Shown: positions 38,002 through 50,780 of the stretch, piece after piece
Layout of the letters: the number at the start of each line of letters is the position of its first letter
How positions within the stretch are numbered: position 1 is the first letter of the stretch
Source of the DNA: Alisma plantago-aquatica
Taxonomy: Eukaryota; Streptophyta; Magnoliopsida; Alismatales; Alismataceae
Direction: 5' to 3'
Assembly: GCA_963693085.1 (NCBI GenBank)
Contig: OY856414.1
Span: forward strand, 262,846,001-262,910,000
Length of the DNA: 64,000 nt
The notes under the pieces: generated by a model
Seen by the model: only the letters and a program-made list of their open reading frames with translations
What the model was told of the DNA's origin: nothing
Databases searched by the model: none
Position numbers and translations under genes: made by a program

Positions 38002-40887
38002 TGTTACAACCCCAATTTTTGGTCTTATATGGTTTGAAATGCAATTTCTGCAATAAAAAGTATGATTATGAAATTGTATGATTTATTTGTAATGAGTGGA
38101 TTTCTTTGATAATATTTACTTTAAATGTATGATTTCGTGGACCCCAATAAGTTAGTGAGTCCAATATGATAAAAAGGAAAGAAAAGTTGAATGAAATCAA
38201 TTAATGCATAAAAAGGAAAAGAAATCAAGATAATTATGAGATATATGTGAAAAGATGTATGATTGATCACCATGGATGCAATTTTGAATCCACATGGTTG
38301 CTAATGGTAAAAGGAATCTAAATAAGGAAATAGAAGAGTAAGAGAGAGAAAATATGAATAAAATATGCCTTATTAAGAGATAACTTGCATATGAAGAATA
38401 GTCTCTCATACTTTCGAATCTGAGTCCCAACCTTGTCACACAAGTAGTTTTAGTCATTATGAAATTTCTTCTAAAATTTGGGATCAAATAGATAAACGGG
38501 CAGGAGATATAATTTTGAAAGAATTCCTACAGTGAGAGGGATAATCGTGCAATGTATTAAATGTAGCAGTTATTTTTCTTTTGGAAAACAAAATTTTGGA
38601 CCTTAAAATGTCACGCTAAATATGGACCTTTGAATCGTGCATCCAATGGATAAGAACTTATCACCTATCTTGAGCAGATCGGGAAAGTCAGCAATAGTAG
38701 CTCTCCTCTCCTTCTTCGATTTCCTCTCTTTGTGATCAATGTACACATTTGTTGTTATTCCCATTTGACCCAGGAGAGTAAGGCAAACCAAACCATCCCT
38801 TCCTTCCTCCGTTTTCATGTTGTTTTGAGGTTTTCCCCAAATCCTGGAGGGGATGGAACTCTGTTGGCGGCCAACCTGTCATAGCCATGCCTATATAAGG
38901 CTTTCCAACCCACTATCGCACCCCCAACTTTGTGGAGGAACTGCTCTACCTCTACTTGGTACTCTCGTGAGCCATATTAGGCGTGGAGTTCCCATCGTGC
39001 ACTAGGTGCTCTGTCTTGCAGAGGAATAGGGGACACAAACTAGCGATTGGTGGATGGTATAGAGCCTCCTCATTCCTTTTGGTGGCTGCTTTTGGGTAGG
39101 TGAGGGATGTGGTCGGAGGCCAGAGAAGAGAGGGAGAAACATGGGCGGGCTTTACTCGCTAGGAACCACCCAAGCGGCAGCGGTAGGCAGAGCCTGCGAG
39201 TAGGAGGTTGCACATGAGAATGAGGAGGGGTGAGGCAGGTCATCAGGTCAAGAAGGAAACATACCCAAGGAAGGACCCGCAAACTAGGGGAGGAAAAGTG
39301 AAGAAAAAGAAAAGAAGAAAAGGTACACATGGCATTGTTTGATTGGTCCATAAATATTTTATTTGTGAAAATTCTAGAAACAAATAGGTAACTGAGATGA
39401 AATAATGCTTTATATGAAAGTTGATCAGAAGAATTCAAGTAATCCACTAAAAATATAATCAAAGCCTTATTCTGCTTTTAATTCAAAAAGTACTTAAAGT
39501 TGTCACCTTTAATGGTGTTATTAATGAAAAACCCTAAGTTTTGATGATAATTGAATTTAGTAATGTTCTCTGGATAATTTAAGTTGATATTAATCTATTG
39601 TTAATAAAAAGGAAGATTTATGTCTAAAAAGATGATCCTTGTTCTTAATTGGTCTAACTAAGGGTTTCATTTTTATAAAGTGCATTAATGGGCTTAGAAA
39701 CCCTCATTTTGGTAATTATGACTTTTAATGGTTTTAATTGTGAAAATCCATGTTTAAGACATAAATATTATGTTCTAATGCCAACTTAAGAATAAAAACC
39801 CTCAATATGGATAATTTATTTAATTAGGGTTTTATGATGTAGAAAGCTATTTTTAGGGTTTGTTGACCTAAAAAGGTAAAGTTTAGGGAAAGATCTAAGA
39901 AATCATAAGGAACCCCTAATTCAACCTAGAAACCCTAGAAGGGATTCCCAAGTCAATAAAATGAGTTTATGATGAGTATGTAGTAATTAGGTCATACATG
40001 CTTTTTAGGATTCTATTGTGCTAGTGTGATTGGCTTGATTGGTTTCTTAGATTACCTGATTGGATTGGACTTTGCTTGTTTCAATTGAGATCTCCAAATC
40101 AGGTATGTGGTTATTTTATTATTATTTGATTTAGTGTTTCACAGAGATTTCTGAGATTTCATTAGTTGTGTGAAAATAACTACTTGGATGACTTTATTTT
40201 CTGCAATATATAAAGTGACTATGATTATCACATAAATATATTAACTTTCTTGAACCTACATACGTCCTCTGGATGTAAGATGAGAGGACCAAGCCCTGGA
40301 GGGAAGGTCATATGTGGTAAATTCCCAGAGGGAAGACCATAGGGCACCCAGAGAGGTGACCCATAAGGTACCGAGCTCAGGATGGAGAAGGTAGCCTAAA
40401 GTCCCTTGCAAGGACTAAACCCTAAGAGGGGGTATCCCAAAGGATGAGTAAAAGCAGTTGGGAAGTTACATTGAAAATGCAATCTTGGATTGTTAACAAC
40501 TATTTGATGTAATTAAGTTGTTATGAAATATGAGCATGTTATTGGTTTCCACTGTATACCAATATATTCTTTTACTGATCGCGTTTTGTTTGTCGGCATT
40601 TTAGGAATACTTGAAAAAGGAAAAATAGTAAAGTGATATTTGAAGAATAAAGCTAATTAAAGAAAGGAGGATTTAATTAGATAGAACTCTACATTGGGTA
40701 ACGTTCCAATTCCTATTTTTGAAAGGTATGTGAAAAGTAAATTTTTATCCTACTTTAAGCTTAGTCTTTGGTAGAATTCATTAATTATTTTTGATTATAT
40801 GCAAAACCATTGATCCTATTTTGGGATAGCGGCTCTGGCTTGTTGGTCTTCCTTGATTGGGGGTTACCGGGAAGTGGGGTCATTACA
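38002..40887 (+). repeat. Gypsy E2 5' LTR (2886 bp)
   Basis: Begins TGTTACAACCCCAATTTTTG and ends TCATTACA, followed by the PBS. The first kilobase resembles the E1 LTR more than the LTRs at 41518 and 56623 (for example the ATATGGTTTGAAATGCAATT region shared with 5050). A TATA box lies at 38891, then a GC-rich block (38830-39270), teloboxes (39530-39930) and a short GAGAGGTGACCC segment near 40350. Confidence 0.9.
38891..38900 (+). promoter_or_regulatory. TATA box in E2 LTR
   Basis: CTATATAAGG about 0.89 kb into the LTR, at the upstream edge of the GC-rich block, matching the position of the TATA boxes in the other long LTRs. Confidence 0.65.
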
Positions 40888-40889
40888 AC

Positions 40890-40901
40890 TGGTATCAGAG
40901 C
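40890..40901 (+). other. Primer binding site of gypsy E2
   Basis: TGGTATCAGAGC, complementary to the 3' end of initiator Met tRNA, two bases after the LTR end. Confidence 0.93.
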
Positions 40902-42690
40902 ATGGTTTTCCATTTAATCTCTAATAATTATTATAATTTACAAACTCTTTAGAACCCAATAGAGGTATGAGAGGATTTTCTAATGATGGAGGTGTCTAAA
41001 AAAGGATCACAATTCGGGGGTTGGCAAAATTTTTCTTCACCCCACTAGTCAGTCTACAAGGACTCCTAGATTCTGTGTGACTGCCTGGCCGAAATTGGAG
41101 GATTTGACTCGAAATAATATACCTCTAGGTCTTCTCTCATCTGTCTCCTTCCCTTCTCTACCTCGTTCATTGAATAATTCTAAGAGATTTGAGTTTCTCT
41201 CTCTCCACACCCCTCTTGAGTGTTGGGTTAAGAATAATAAGGATTAAGGAATCCTCCACCAAAAGCACGTAAGAAATATGTCATGGACACAAGTCTAAAT
41301 AATGAAACTTAGATTGAGTATAGTTACATGCTCAGGCTGCATGGCTTGTGTTGTCGTGCCCTCAGGAGAACGCTGAGGTTAAACCCTCTCATAGGATGAT
41401 GAGGAGAGGGATAGACTTGGAGGAAAAAGCCTCCAGGAAAAGGATGGGTTGGGTACCTTTATTTTCCATGCATGCAAGTACGTGGGTTAGATATGCATGG
41501 TTTACGTAGATGCTTTGTGTTACAACCTCAATTTTTGGGTTCTTTAGGTGAGAAATGTAATTTCTCCTATTAAAGATATTTGAACAAATAATGATATGAT
41601 TTGCTTTGAATAAAGGATTTCATTTACAATAACCTTGTTGGTTGTTTTGTGGGCGTTATTGGCTATTGGGCCCAATAACTAGGAAAAGACAAAGGAAACT
41701 CCATTATTAAATGAGTAAATAAGAAATGGAGAAAAGAAAATTGGAGAAACCTCTAGAAGGCAAAAGAATATTCCCCAAATGTGGATTTCGTGCCTATTGC
41801 ATTCCTTGGGTTCCAAGGAGTCCAAGTTGCAAAGATAATGCAACAAGAGAGAGAAAATATCATTAAATATTGCTTTATTAAAGGAAATATGAGATAATAA
41901 TAATATTACAAGAAATATGTGGATATTTGGATAATGGATCCATCTTGGATGATATTTCATGTCCATGTAGTTTCTAATGGAAAAAGGAATCAAAATCATA
42001 AGAAAAACCAGAGATAAACAATTAATCAAGAGTATTTGGAAGAAAGGAGATAATGCAAGAAATAAAGAGAGAAGTGAGGGTTTGTTCATAATGAGTGATA
42101 ATTCGAACCCCACTTGCTTTCTTGGATTATGAGGAATATAAATAATGGGAAATAAGAAAATAAGAAAGAGAAAAGATGGGAGAAATAAGCCTAATTGAGT
42201 AATATCTTACACCTAAAGAAAAGGAATGTTTTCTTTTAGATAATTAGCCCAACTTTGGCAGCGAAGTATATTAAACCATTACTAAGTTTCCCTCAAAATT
42301 TGGGATTATTTGGATACTCGGTTTGGGAGTTATGTCTTTTACAAGATTCCCTAAAGTGTTGGGATTATAATAAATGTCACATATTTTCTGATTTAAATGA
42401 AAATAATTGGGACAACGCCAGCCGTCAGATCGAGATCCGACACCAGCTGTGTGTCTCCTTCTTCGAGTCCAAGAAGGAAAGGGCCACAAGAATAGAGGGA
42501 TCTTTCCCTCAATTTTCCTCGCAAACCAGCGCATGTGCAAACATGGAAAGCTCTTTGTTGGATTCAGGATGGAATTCCAAGTCAGATATACCCTACTTTC
42601 TCATGCTTTGGATGAATCTAGAAGAAACACCTAATTGTCTCAAAAGGTAGGCGACGACGGGGGTAGGAAACCCTAGAATCAACCCCAAGT

Positions 42691-42700
42691 CCTATATATA
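42691..42700 (+). promoter_or_regulatory. TATA box in solo LTR
   Basis: CCTATATATA about 1.17 kb into the LTR, next to the GC-rich block at 42400-42990. Confidence 0.6.
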
Positions 42701-43184
42701 GTCCCTCTCGACTCCTTAGGGTTACACGAAATCAACTGGCCTATTCCCTACCTCTATCGTGCCCTAGGCTAGTAAGATGAAGTTTGTTCTGACAAGCTTG
42801 CGCTTCGCCAGTTCGGGTGGAGATGAACAACATCCGTCGTCGGATCGTGGTCCACAGTAGGCTGCAAGAAAGGATCAAAGGCCATGATCATCACGCGACT
42901 TCAACAAGTTGTGAGTGGGCGTGAGCAGTATGAGCCACATGATCCCGTGCAGTCAACAACAACTGGCGATCTGAAGACGGACGTTTTTCTGAAAAAACAT
43001 GAAGTAAGTTGCCTCTCTGCCTGATATTTCAGAAAATGATGGAATCTTCATTAATTCGCTAAAAATCATTCCTTTGGCCAAAAAAATGCAAGTAAGTAGT
43101 GTTTTTTTATTAGAAAAATGCATAGAATGTGATAAAAATGATATTTGAGCCTAATTGTAAATTTTATTAAAAAGCATTAAATGA

Positions 43185-43810
43185 CAGAAAAACCCTAGAA
43201 AGAGATAAAAGCAATCATGATGAATCTTGATTTTGTTTTTGATCAATGTTACCCTGGTAAGAGTAAAGGAAAGGGTAAAATCATAAAAGGATGATTAATA
43301 TGTTGCTTTTAGGGTTTTTGTGATCATGTACATGGTTTAATGTGCTAAAAACCCTAATTTGGGAAAACATGAGTTTTAGTGGTTATAATTCGAAAATTTC
43401 CAGTATACAACTGTAATATAATGATTCTTGAACATAATTTGGATTAAAGAATCCTTATTGAAGATAATTGAGAATTAGGGTTAAGTTCATAATGCTTAAT
43501 TGATGAAATTGAGTAATTGCGACCTATTGGATATTAAAGTTGAGTTTCTAACTATTTTACATGAAAGGTTAGGGTTTTACACCAAGTAAGAATGATTAAG
43601 CACTTAGAAACCCTAATTTAGGGTAAAAGAGGAAAAGATCATATTTAATTCGAAATATGTGAAAATATGTTGTTAAATGGTGATCCTAAGCCTGTGAGAT
43701 GAGATAGGTTATGATACTTAGGTTTTGTGAGTTATTTTTCTTAATTAGGGTTTGTAGTAATAAAAGTAAAAGAAAAACCCTAATTGCAATGAAAACCCTA
43801 AAAGTGGATT
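43185..43810 (+). repeat. Telobox cluster (AAACCCTA) in solo LTR
   Basis: At least nine copies of AAACCCTA or its complement TAGGGTTT (or one-base variants) occur within about 620 bases, both orientations mixed. Comparable but sparser clusters occur in the LTRs of E1, E2 and E3 at the same relative place. Confidence 0.75.
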
Positions 43811-44173
43811 AGAAGCCCTAGGAAGAGAGCTAGGCTTAATAAACCTTGATGGCATGATCAATGATAGGAAAATTGGATGCATATTTTAGGATCATCTTGT
43901 GTGCTCACTTGTTTACCGGATTTCTTGCTTAGTTGGATTATTTCTACACTCAAGTTAGCCTGACAGGTATGTGGTTAATTATGGTTAATCACATTAGTTT
44001 TCTCGAAGGTTTTCCAGATGGTTAATCGCATTGAATGCAACCTATCAGTTTGGATGTTCATACTTGCAAATGATAAAGTCACTATGATTATCATAATTGT
44101 AATATAAATGTGTATTCTCGCACCTACATGCCACCCTGATGGATGATGCAAAAATATCAAGCCCAGGAGGGAA

Positions 44174-44310
44174 GACCAATTGGCACCATGAGAGGTGACC
44201 CCAGACACCAAGCTCAGGAATGAGAAGGTGGTCTATGTTGCATGACTAATGGGCACCATGAGAGGTGACCCCAGGCACCAAGCTCAGGATTTAGAAGGTG
44301 GCCTTAAGTC
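44174..44310 (+). repeat. 70-bp tandem repeat in solo LTR
   Basis: Two near-identical units of about 70 bases start at 44174 and 44244, each containing GCACCATGAGAGGTGACCCC and ACCAAGCTCAGGA. The E3 LTR has the same pair at about 59352-59480, and the E2 LTR carries a single related unit near 40340. Confidence 0.85.
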
Positions 44311-44806
44311 AATGGCAAAAGAGAAACCCTAGAGGGGGTATTCCAGGGTTAGGGCAAAAGTGGTGGAGAATGACACATTAGAAACATAAATTGGCTTGTT
44401 AATTAACTTGATTGTGATATTTAGATTGTTAGCCATATGGGTGAAATTTTGGTTGTCCCCACATACCGGCATATTCTTATATGCTGACCGACGTTTTGTT
44501 TGTCGGCGTTTTAGGTATAAAGTTGAAAAAGACAAATAGTAAAGTGACATATTGTGAAAGTAAGAATTAAAGTGCAAGGAGGATTAGTTAGAATACACTC
44601 CAACTGGGGATAGAAGTAGATATCCAAGTTTTTGAAAAAGGTACAAAAAGTTTTATTTTATACCAGATTTCAGTTTACTTTGGTAGAATTTCATAATTAT
44701 TACTGATTATTTGTCGAACCATTGATCCTGTTAATTGGGATAATGACTTTGACCTTTTGGTCTCCCTTAATTGGGGGTTATCAGGAGGCGTGGTCGTTAC
44801 ACTTTG

Positions 44807-47800
44807 GGTATGCATGAGAAACATAGACTATGTGTGGTTGCTTGACCCCTAGTGCCTTTTGGTGATCCAACCTTGGGTGGGTCGTGTATGCTAAGGGTGA
44901 GGGATAGCTCCCTCTTGGAGAAGGTTGGTGGTGATCATATAGGAACCCTGACGAGCATTATATGAGTAAGAAGGAGGCATGAACCTACATAGAAGTGAGT
45001 GGAAGCAAGACTGGAAGTAGGTTTTAGACCTAATCCAGAAGGGTTATGCCTGATAGTTCATGAGATAGGCATGCAGAGCTTAGGATGATCTTGGCAGGAC
45101 TTAAGTTTTTATATGTTTCACCCAGGTAGGGATAGAGGTGTATCCTTAAGAGCTTGACCCATCTTCGGAGAGAGAACCTTCAGTGGTAGGACCAATTATA
45201 GGGTTAGCTCTAGAGGGAGGGTGAGACCATGAGGAAGAAGGTTGGAGACCTAGACTCTAAGCCATGAGGAATTATGAGAAGGTTGGTATGATGTGGCATG
45301 GAATAGATGACCCATAGTAGATGTATGTGGTTGCCTCATGCATGACCTTAGAGGTTGTCATACCTTAGGTGCCTTTAGAGGAACCAAACCCTAGTAGAGG
45401 GAAAGAGGCATCTTGAACCAATGTATGGATGATATGAATGCCTACCTTTCAAGTGTAGAAAGGAGAGTCCCAGAGACCCTAAAGAGGTTTGGTATGATAA
45501 CAAGTTGTGAGCCCTCACACCCAATTGGTTGTCCCTGAGTAGAACAATAAGGGTTGTTTATGCGGAATAATGTTAGGAAGTATATGGTGTCTAGGTTTGG
45601 TTCATGTTTCAACAACTAAGCATTAAGTTAGACAGCTGATGCATAAGAGGTGAACCTAGGGTTCCTGGACCAAAGAGGGGGAGTAGCAGTACCTAGTGAA
45701 GCTGATGTTCATGAGGCTGATTGAGTTCATATTAATTAGGCATGGCACCCCTTCCCATGTATTAGAGAAAAAAAAGGAAATCCCACTTGAACTGAGATAT
45801 ATGTTTGATGAACCACTCACACAAGTTGGTGACATATGTATATATGATATTGGTCCAACCTTGAGGAATGATGAACAAGTATGACATACCAAGGAACTTA
45901 ACATGGTTTAATAGGTTGTCTTCTTGCTAACCATGATCATAAGTAGCATGGAAGGGCTAAGCATATACATGATGATTTAAACCTTGGAGGTAAGAACGTT
46001 TTGTGACCTTTGTCACATCAAGTGATAGTTTTCTCCCGCCCTGGGAAGGGACCCTTCATGTTAGGGTGAGCACCAATTTTTGATTAGGTTTGAAGTAACC
46101 TGAAGAGGTCACTTATAAGAGATTGATGAGTTGTGTAAGAGAACATAATATGAGCATGAATCTGTAGACCCATGTGTGACCATATTTAAGGGGCATGATG
46201 ATATGTTTCCGTAGAGGTAACCTATATGGGGTCAGACCGAGTTAGGTAGGTCACCATGATTCCTATGAAGGGATGCAAGGTTCACCATGAGTGCCCAGAG
46301 AGATGATAGAAATTTGGGTGAGGACTCAAGGATGAGATGTGCTTGAGTATCAATAATGGAACCACGAGCTATAGTAGAATTCTAAGTCAATACTAAGGTC
46401 AAGTAGGGATAAGATCGATGGGAGTAGGAGTTGTCTTTTCCCTGGATGCACAAAACCATAGGGTCGATAGGTAACAACTACCTTTGCCCGAGGACCATGG
46501 GTTAGGAGGTTGGCCACCTTCATGAGTTCATGGGGCCTAAGGGGTAAATGTGAGAGGCACTCCCTAGATGCATAAAGGAAAGATAACCCTAAAAGTACCG
46601 ACACCCTAGAGACCTTGAGGAAATGACTAAGGATTGTACATAAGAAGACTGTAAGACCCAAAGGTGATGGGAAAAGTCTTCAAATGGGTGTAGACATAGA
46701 ATTGAGATGTTCACCTTGTGGAGACATGTGAAGTATGTTTCAACTTAGACTGGAAAGAGTGATGGTGATGTGTGATGCACCATCTTTTCTCCTGGAATGA
46801 GATGAACTTTGTATTTGGACTATAGCCAAATGCTTATTTCATCTTGTTATGGGTGTGAGAGATAGGACAAAATGCATGCCATACTAAGGATAAGAGTGAG
46901 ATGAGTTGAAACCTTTCTATGATGATTGAGGATGGAAGAAGTACCATACCTTTTGAGAGTATATTGGATAGATGGTATGGAAACATAGATAAACTATGGT
47001 AATCATCATATGAGGACATACTTGTCAAGAGAAGTTTGGATTTTGTGAGTTAAAGTTTGGGTGTGATAATTGAGATTATCGATGCAAGCTCTTGAAGTTT
47101 TACTGACTCAGATAGACCTAAACCAAAGACAAGGATGATGAGTGGAGTATATGAAGGTTATGTCTTCACCATCACCTAGCACATAAGGAAGCTAATGTGG
47201 TAACATATAGTCTTAGCTGAGACACATCTCAAGTGTACACCTATCTTGTTTAGCCAATTGAAAGGGATAGAGAAGAAGTTTCTAGGTAGACAATGTGACC
47301 ATTTGAAGACTAGACCTATGTGGCTAACATCCAGATGCAAGCAGACCTATTTGTCGAGTTAGTGGTTTCCCGGTTAGCCTAGATCTTGACGAGATGAAAG
47401 GTTTGTTAGGGGAACCTCAGATGCACCTCTCAGGAAGAGTAGGTGGTGAAATCCACTACTAGAGTGTTTTTGGGTTTTTAAGGATTCTCCCTTGAAGAAT
47501 CATGTTGTATAAAAAGCTCATGATTCTAAGTACACCATACACCCTAGTACTACTAAGATGGTTAAAGTTTGTAGTGGTACCTTAGAGGCATGGAATGAAG
47601 AAGGACATAGAGGCATATGTAGCCAGTGGCCATACATGCCGGTGGGTGAACGCTGAATACTAGTAACCCCATGAAGTGTTATAGATGGTTGGGAGTTCTC
47701 AAGAAGAATGGGAGAAGATCACCATAGACATAGTAGTGAGTCTCCCCTAGACCAAGAGAGGTCATGATGCAATATGGGTTATGGTATATTACCTTACCAA

Positions 47801-48422
47801 GTCAGTACCTGTCCTTGCCTTAGGGGCCACTACCAATGTGACAGATCTTGTTGAGCTATATATTTGAGAGATTGTTCAACTACACAGTAATCCGAGCTAA
47901 AATATTCTTGAGCATGGCTTTAAGTTTGCTTCCAAGTCAGGGAAGTAAGTTCATGAAGAACTTGATTCTAGATTGAAGCTTAGTGCAACATATCACCCCC
48001 TATTTGATGGATAGTTAAGAGAGTATGATCCAGACTTTAGAAGGTCTAATGAGAGCAGATGTTCTTATTCAAGGTGATTCATGGGAGTAGTTCCTACCCT
48101 AGCAGAGTTTGTTTGTTATAACAACTACCAAAGCCAAATCGGGATATATGAAGCTCTTTATGGGAGATCGTTTCGATCAACACTTCACTAGGGTGATGTC
48201 AAATAGAGGACCATGTGGATACCATAGAAACCACAATGTATGCTAAGGAAGTCACTTTGATCGAGTAAAGGCTGAGAAAGCCCAGGATCGATAGGAGTCG
48301 AGTACTAATGTGAAGCGGACTGACTTGTAGTTCAATGTGGGTGAGGATGGGTTTTTTAAAATCCAACCCCTCCGAGCTACGACTAAGATTATAGGAAAGA
48401 TGAGTCCCTAACACATGGGTCT
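44807..48422 (+). pseudogene. Decayed gag-pol of gypsy E2 (RNase H end, integrase)
   Basis: Aligns collinearly with E1 1120-4650. The start of the pol evidence is LTQIDLNQRQ near 47103, resembling the ELNLRQRRW element of RNase H. The RNase H tail is at 47167-47221. The integrase zinc-finger region is at 47597-47666 (ending in TAC TAG TAA, like E1), the core WEKITIDIVV is at 47709-47745, with a stop at 47748-47750, and later core segments (LMRADVLIQGDSWE near 48050) precede CACTA-2. The 5' half shows no recognisable gag, protease or RT in any frame, although it is well conserved with E1 and E3 at DNA level. Confidence 0.82.
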
Positions 48423-48469
48423 CACTACAAAAATGAAGACTTTTCTTCACAGACTCATCCTGTCACAAC

Positions 48470-48800
48470 CTTACATGTGGTCCCTCACAAATAAGGTCGA
48501 TTGTGGGGTTGGCCCTCACAATTAGGTCATCAAGAGAACTCCTATGACAAATACTTAGGCCCTCACAACTACATTAATCAAAAGCCACTTGTCCCTCATG
48601 AATAGAGTTGTGAGGGACTTATTGGTCCTGAAGAAGAAATTTTTGAGGGAGTATTTAAGCCTAAAAAATACATTTTTGAGGGAGAAAAAGCCTTCATAAA
48701 TACATTTTTGAGGGATGATGTAGCTCTCACAAATGCATGTTTGAGGGACTTAGAACTTCATTCTTACATTATTGGGGGACCACTATCCTTCACAAATACA
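48470..48800 (+). repeat. Subterminal repeat array of CACTA-2
   Basis: About ten copies of GTCCCTCACAA, or TTTTGAGGGA in the opposite sense (near 48480, 48513, 48561, 48592, 48608, 48643, 48673, 48707, 48742, 48772). The first half of the array is mainly in one orientation and the second half in the other. Confidence 0.8.
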
Positions 48801-49138
48801 TTTGTGATGGCATTTAGAAATACATTTGTAATTGTATGTTTGTTTCTCTCAATCATATGTTTATATATTAGGCCATTCATAAGGTTTGTATTGAAGCTAT
48901 GAATGAATATTTAGCAATTGGAACTTAGAACTTGGTATCATAAGACACATCAAAGGCTCATATCTTAGACACATGAATAACCGTTGCAAATAGAAACAAT
49001 CCATTTCCATTAATCAAATTAACATTCATACATTGAATATTTGACATCATTCAAATCACTCAACTTTGAAAAACTTGTAAAAACCCTCAAAGTTGATGTT
49101 TACAACAGTCAAAGTATCATGTTCATAGCTCTCTAGAT

Positions 49139-49327
49139 CTAATTGCTTTCGCCTTCAAATTGTGTGGTTCTTTCTATTAGAGTTAGTCCTCGTAGCTCGA
49201 GCTCCAAGTGTGTTATTCTATTGGAAAAGAAAACAATTATACTTTGAAAAAATGTAGTACAAGAATGCATTAATGCAACAACTACACATACCATGAGCAC
49301 ATGATTTCTGTTCACTCCCGCAAACAT
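49139..49327 (-). pseudogene. Possible last exon of CACTA-2 minus-strand gene
   Basis: The minus-strand frame contains NRITHLELELRGLTLIERTT, a leucine/glutamate-rich helix such as those ending TNP1-like proteins. The position, just inside the subterminal repeats, fits a terminal exon of the Transposase_24 gene further right. There is no direct proof of splicing. Confidence 0.3.
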
Positions 49328-50780
49328 TGGTGATCAAAATCCATCAACAACAACATTTAGACCCTGACAATGTGAAAACAAAAATAACATTATGTATTGA
49401 ATAAATGTCAGTCGTATATTACTTGGTTCTCTACACAAAGTCAAATGAGTAAATGTATTTTACAAGATTTGAAGCAAATGAAATCTGATATATAGAAGTC
49501 GAATGAGTATAAGTATTTTGCACATAGTCACAAACAGTAATAGTAGTAGTCTACTAAAATAACAATGTGGAAAATGAATAGCAAGTGTGGTTGCTCTCTT
49601 CTTCTTTTTTTTCCCCTAAAAGTGTTGGTTATTATTTACTAGATTGTTTGCAGAATGGGTACAAGTAAAAGAAAGGGAAGGAACTGGGGACAAGGGATGA
49701 GTTAATAAGTTGTATCAGGCAGGTTGGAGGATGCTAGTTAATAGATATAAGACAACCATATATCTTGGATACCAAAAAGAGTAAAATAATAATATGAGTA
49801 AGCCCTATTCTATTATGCTTGGATGCTTCCCATTCCAGCATACTGTAGAATTTTCATAGTATACAAAAAATAAGTTAAATGACACATTGAACTGCTGTTG
49901 TAGCATCTTAGATATTTTAGATCTTTTTTTTTCAAATTTTTCTGGACGTCTAGGACAATTTTACTAATTTCTTGTCATATAATATGAAAACAAATAGTAA
50001 AAACATTATATCATTATAGGATGCCATTTTTTGTGACCATGTCATAGGATAGAAATTGAGATCAATTCCAGGCCAGACTGGATTTAGTGGCAGCTCTAGT
50101 CCTCTTCATTAGTGTGGATCCATATTTTCTGAATCATTTTTGTTGTTCTTAATCGAGCTGTAAGTAGATGAGCCATGGTTGAACTTGGTTCCAGTTGGTT
50201 TGGACTCTTTGGAGGCAACCTAGCTAAAGTGAAATGGTTGGTCTATCACATACACCTTCTCATTTGACACTAAATTCAGAAATTCCATTTTTGAATTTAA
50301 TTGTTAAGTTTTCTTGACAAAGTCTTTGTCAGGGGAAGACTGAGGTTGAGCAGTGCATGTCTTATGTGGTGGCAGTGGAAGCCTACTGTAAATGTCTCTA
50401 GTTGTTTGACAAGTGGTTCAAGTGTGGGCAGATAAACATTATGAACTTTAGTGATGATGGTGTGCTGGTGAAAACGGTAGTTATAATCAGGTACAGACCG
50501 AAGGTATGGGGTGAATGGTTAATAGGTATACATAGAATACTCATTCGGTAAAGCTTAGGGGGTGAGGTGTTCAACTAATTATATGTTGTTTCATGCAATG
50601 ACAGCCATGACACACAGGAGGAATCCCCTTAGAACTGAATTAGGATCAATCATAGGGATTGGTTAACTAAATTATCATTGACATCTACTTATTTCAAAAA
50701 TAGGTTAAGCCAAGGTCAACACACATTAACAACACACATTAAAAAATAGGTTAAGCCAAGGATGAATTGAGGATGCAAAC
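49328..50780. other. CACTA-2 interior without recognised coding
   Basis: AT-rich sequence that probably represents transposon intron or spacer. A 20-base direct repeat, AAAAATAGGTTAAGCCAAGG, occurs twice close together (about 50698 and 50742). The left end of CACTA-3 should lie somewhere here or have been lost; no second CACTACTACAAAAA was found. Confidence 0.45.

Larger units (their letters stand above)
41513..44806 (+). mobile_element. Solo gypsy LTR with perfect 5-bp target duplication
   Basis: A complete LTR at 41518-44801 (TGTTAC...GTTACA, 3284 bp) is bounded by CTTTG at 41513-41517 and CTTTG at 44802-44806. Removing the LTR and one CTTTG restores continuous E2 internal sequence that aligns with E1 around 1105-1135. 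No internal region or PBS follows the LTR, so this is a solo LTR left by LTR-LTR recombination. It is closer to the E3 LTR than to the host E2 LTR. Confidence 0.93.
38002..48422 (+). mobile_element. Gypsy element E2 (5' part), interrupted by solo LTR and CACTA-2
   Basis: E2 is a Tekay-like chromovirus of the same family as E1. It has a full 5' LTR, a PBS, the first 630 bases of the internal region, a solo LTR insertion and then the rest of the internal region to 48422. Sequence corresponding to the last 370 or so internal bases of E1 (including the chromodomain) and the 3' LTR is missing where CACTA-2 starts. The five bases before the element are attaa, and the matching duplication would be beyond the window. 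Confidence 0.85.

Noticed and set aside
41679..42113. 144-codon minus-strand frame, hydrophobic
   Set aside because: It lies in the solo gypsy LTR. The related LTR of E3 breaks the frame, so it is chance openness of AT-rich antisense DNA.
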